Shown piece after piece: positions 61,535 to 64,000 of a DNA stretch of 64,000 bases; the stretch's first letter is position 1, and the number at the start of each line of letters is the position of its first letter. Both the position numbers and the translations under genes were made by a program. This DNA is from Anolis sagrei (lineage: Eukaryota > Chordata > Lepidosauria > Squamata > Anolidae), in NCBI RefSeq assembly GCF_037176765.1, contig NC_090022.1, positions 76,137,209 to 76,201,208 on the forward strand, in the 5' to 3' direction. Below the pieces are notes generated by a model. It made no database searches. It worked only from the letters and a program-made list of their open reading frames with translations, and was not told the origin of the DNA.

Positions 61535-62206
61535 GGGGTGTATCTAACACTGTATTAATCATATAACTTGACATACTATAATTGCCATGGCTCAATGTAA
61601 TGGAATTCTGGGATGTATAGTTTGATGAGGCACCAGTACTTGTTGCCAGAGAAAGCCAAAGAGCCCACGAGCCCACGAGGACCTTAAGATCATCCGGGGA
61701 GGCCCTGCTCTCGGTCCCGCCTGCCTCACAGGCACGCTTGGCGGGGACTAGAGAGCGGGCCTTCTCGGTGGTGGCCCCCCGGCTGTGGAACTCCCTCCCT
61801 GCTGAAATTAGACAGGCGCCTTCCCTCTTGGCCTTCCGCAAGGGCCTGAAAACCTGGCTCTTCGAAAAGGCCTTCAATTAAGTGCTATGTTTTTGGAATG
61901 ACCACCGGAATGGACTATGACTACGAGATTGACTATGACCCAAACAAGACGAAGCGGATTTTTAGTTTAATTAGCTGTGTGTTAGTAAGATGTGTGTTAT
62001 GGCCCTGAATTTATTGTAACTGTTGTCTTTATGTTCTATGTTCTGTACACCGCCACGAGTCGCCTTCGGGCTGAGAGTGGCGGTTAACAAGTGCAAATAA
62101 TAAATAATAAATAAATAAATAAAGATCTTGTAAAACTACAGCTCCCATGATTTCATAGTATTCGTGTCAAACAACACTAATTCTATAGTGTAGATGCACC
62201 CTAGTT
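61535..62206. mobile_element. Palindromic MITE interrupted by an L2-type LINE
   Basis: The left half (GGAATTCTGGGATGTATAGT, GATGAGGCACCAGTACTTGT) stops at CCAAAG. The right half resumes after the LINE at AAGATCTTGTAAAACTACAG and ends TAGTGTAGATGCACC. Confidence 0.75.
61660..62122 (+). mobile_element. Young L2-type LINE 3' end
   Basis: An open C-terminal frame reads RERAFSVVAPRLWNSLPAEI, RQAPSLLAFRKGLKTWLFEK, AFN then stop, followed by the tail CGCCACGAGTCGCCTTCGGG, AGTGGCGGTTAACAAGTGC and (AAAT)n. It inserted into the palindromic MITE with a short AAAG-like target duplication. The uninterrupted reading frame and high CpG content suggest a recent copy. Confidence 0.8.
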
Positions 62207-62209
62207 CTT

Positions 62210-63200
62210 TGGGCCACCAGAGTTCAAATCTTTACTCAATTTGAGCCCAAGGATAAAGTTGCCATAGTTGGAATTGATTTAAAGGCCCACAGCAACAACA
62301 GTGGGATGTTTTGGTGTGAAACAGCAGCTTCATTCACAACTTAGCACAGACAGTGGTGTGTTCAACTACTTGTTTTGTATCTCAATTTTAGATGCATGAA
62401 ATCTGACAAGCACAAATTGTTCTATTATGAAGAATGTCTTGCTAGAACTTTGCAGGAACAACAATACATAGAAAGAGATGATCATATTTACCTCATCTGT
62501 GAATGTTGAATCTGATAAAAGATAAATGGAATGATTGAGTTTTGTAAAGAGAAGATAGAAAACCAAAAGGAAAAAGTCATTCTGTGTTCTATACATTCTC
62601 AGTCAAGTGCCACCAAATATCTACCGTATGTTGTTTTTCCTACACTGGAGAAAATTACTTTAATTTGCACATTATAATTCTTAGAATGACAGGTCAGCTG
62701 TCAGGAAAAGCTCAGTTACAGGAATTGTGCAACAGAAGCAAATTTTAGAAGTTTTTTCCCCCCCCAGACAGGATACAAAACTGTTTTCAATTTATTGACA
62801 GGAAATTATTGATATGTGAACACAATAAATCTATAAATTCAGCTCCACTGTGTCAAATGAGAAGAAAAGTCTCCTAAAGTGAAGAACTTGAAAAAAACTC
62901 AACTTGATTTTGGATTAAGCCATATTAATACAATTTGAAAATTTGTTGAAGGAGGCAGGGCTTTTGAAGGAGATTCATAAACTGTATTTTAGCTAAACTC
63001 CACATGTCTAGCAAAGCACTGAGTTACACCTCAATTGTTAAACCTTGTCATGGTAACTGATTCATCCATCAGGCCAGTCCCTTCTTTTTTAGAGCAACTG
63101 AGAGCACCACTGAAGATGCCATACAAATGGAAGCCTGTCTTGGGTGTTTAAACTGGTGCCATTTATTGATTCATTTTTCAAAAATATTATAGGTTGATTT
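62210..63200. other. Intergenic stretch, nothing recognised
   Basis: AT-rich unique-looking DNA; no gene or named repeat seen. Confidence 0.35.
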
Positions 63201-63202
63201 TT

Positions 63203-63473
63203 TGAGCCCCCGCTGGCATAGTGAGTCAAACTGTTGAACTGCAGAACTTGATCAGCAGTTCGAATACGGGGAGTGGGGTGAGCTCCCTCTGTTAGCTCCA
63301 ACTTCTGCCAATCTAGCAGTTTAAAACATGCAAATGTGAGTAGATCAATAGGTACCGCTCCTGTGGAAAGCTAATAGCATTCCAGCTCTTTGGCTTAGAA
63401 ATGGAGATGAGCACCACTCCCCAGAGTTGGACATGACTAGACTTAATGTCAAGGGAAAACCTTTACCTTTATG
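63203..63473 (+). mobile_element. tRNA-derived SINE, near full length
   Basis: The head GAGCCCCCGCTGGCATAGTG (box-A-like) and GCAGTTCGAATACGGGGAG (box-B-like), the body GCAAATGTGAGTAGATCAAT, and the 3' end GGACATGACTAGACTTAATG then GGGAAAACCTTTACCTTTA. It shows the whole structure of the family whose truncated copies lie at 6286, 27058 and 52505. Confidence 0.8.
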
Positions 63474-63819
63474 TCACTGACCCCCAGATAATTGCACTGT
63501 ACTTTGCATATAAATGATTGGCACAATAGTATTTCCAAATGCATAAGCTCTCAGAGAAAGGAACTGGTGGTGATGTTTGTTTTAAAGACCAGCAATTTAA
63601 ACATTTGTAAATATCACATTTATTTATTTACTTACTTGTTTGCTTATTCATTTATAGTTATTCCATGTATACCTCAACTTTCTTTCAGCTTGGGACACAA
63701 AATGGCTCATAATATCAGCTAGAACAAAATACAGTTAAAATAAAGGATATTAATCAAACAAACCATCATATTAATTCAACAATATTTATCATTTTAGTTA
63801 TTTAGTTGTAGTTGTTTAT

Positions 63820-63955
63820 TGCTATGAAGTTGGCTTTGAATTATGTCATGTTTTGATTTAATCTGTTACATGTCTCTTTGCTGACACTGAATGTTTGCCA
63901 TATGTGTTGGAAACTGTCCTGAGTCCCTCTGGAGAGATAGGGCAGCCTATAAATA
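63820..63955 (+). mobile_element. L2-type LINE tail
   Basis: GGAAACTGTCCTGAGTCCCT and AGATAGGGCAGCCTATAAAT is a worn copy of the common tail. Confidence 0.5.
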
Positions 63956-64000
63956 GAATCATAGAATCATAAAGTTGGAAGAGATCTAGTGGGTCATCCA
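63948..64000 (-). mobile_element. CR1-type LINE 3' end (cut by window edge)
   Basis: AATAGAATCATAGAATCATA then AAGTTGGAAGAGATC is the reverse complement of the CR1-like 3' end with its ATTCTATG-type terminal repeats. Confidence 0.7.

Noticed and set aside
63203-63290. A tRNA gene
   Set aside because: Box-A and box-B-like words are present, but no cloverleaf is evident and the sequence continues into a SINE body and 3' end.
44000-64000. GFRA3, expected downstream of CDC25C by mammalian gene order
   Set aside because: No cysteine-rich GFR-alpha exon was found on either strand. The gene is either further right or lost or moved in this lineage.

Overview
The window is vertebrate nuclear DNA, most likely from a squamate reptile and probably an iguanian lizard. 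The reasons are the repeat mix (Bov-B/RTE LINEs, L2/CR1-type LINE tails, tRNA- and 5S-derived SINEs, Penelope-like elements, many hAT and Tigger-type elements, a Helitron-like end) and two recognisable genes with ordinary vertebrate intron-exon structure. No bacterial gene, CRISPR array or intact virus is present.

Region 1-9,900 belongs to FAM53C on the minus strand. Its first coding exon (26 codons) is at 2343-2420, the remaining exons lie beyond the left edge, and a CpG island at about 8,690-9,920 is the likely promoter. Between the island and the coding exon lies a large minisatellite (about 6,885-8,682) made of some 17 units, each carrying an ATT microsatellite. Region 9,920-25,750 is the divergent intergenic interval and is almost wholly transposon debris: a perfect 188-bp palindrome, scrambled Bov-B, Penelope-like inverted pairs and several hAT elements with 8-bp target duplications.

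Region 25,750-43,910 is CDC25C on the plus strand: a CCAAT-box-rich promoter with a CDE/CHR-like site (25,900-26,330), an unresolved non-coding first exon, fifteen coding exons from 27,693 to 43,457 encoding a predicted 517-residue phosphatase, and a poly(A) signal at 43,869. All exon joins are in phase. One intron uses a GC donor. The catalytic loop, the regulatory cysteine, the KEN box and the 14-3-3 site are all visible. The divergent FAM53C/CDC25C pair agrees with my memory of the mammalian gene order and supports calling this CDC25C rather than CDC25A or B.

Region 43,910-64,000 contains no gene I can recognise. It holds repeats (R4-like, L2, Bov-B, an LTR fossil, SINEs, two copies of one Tigger-type MITE, several palindromic MITEs) separated by unique-looking DNA. 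No previously undescribed multigene system was found. The strongest signals are the conserved cell-cycle promoter, the GC-AG intron, the perfect palindrome, the recurrent head-to-head Penelope-like ends and the scrambled Bov-B copy.
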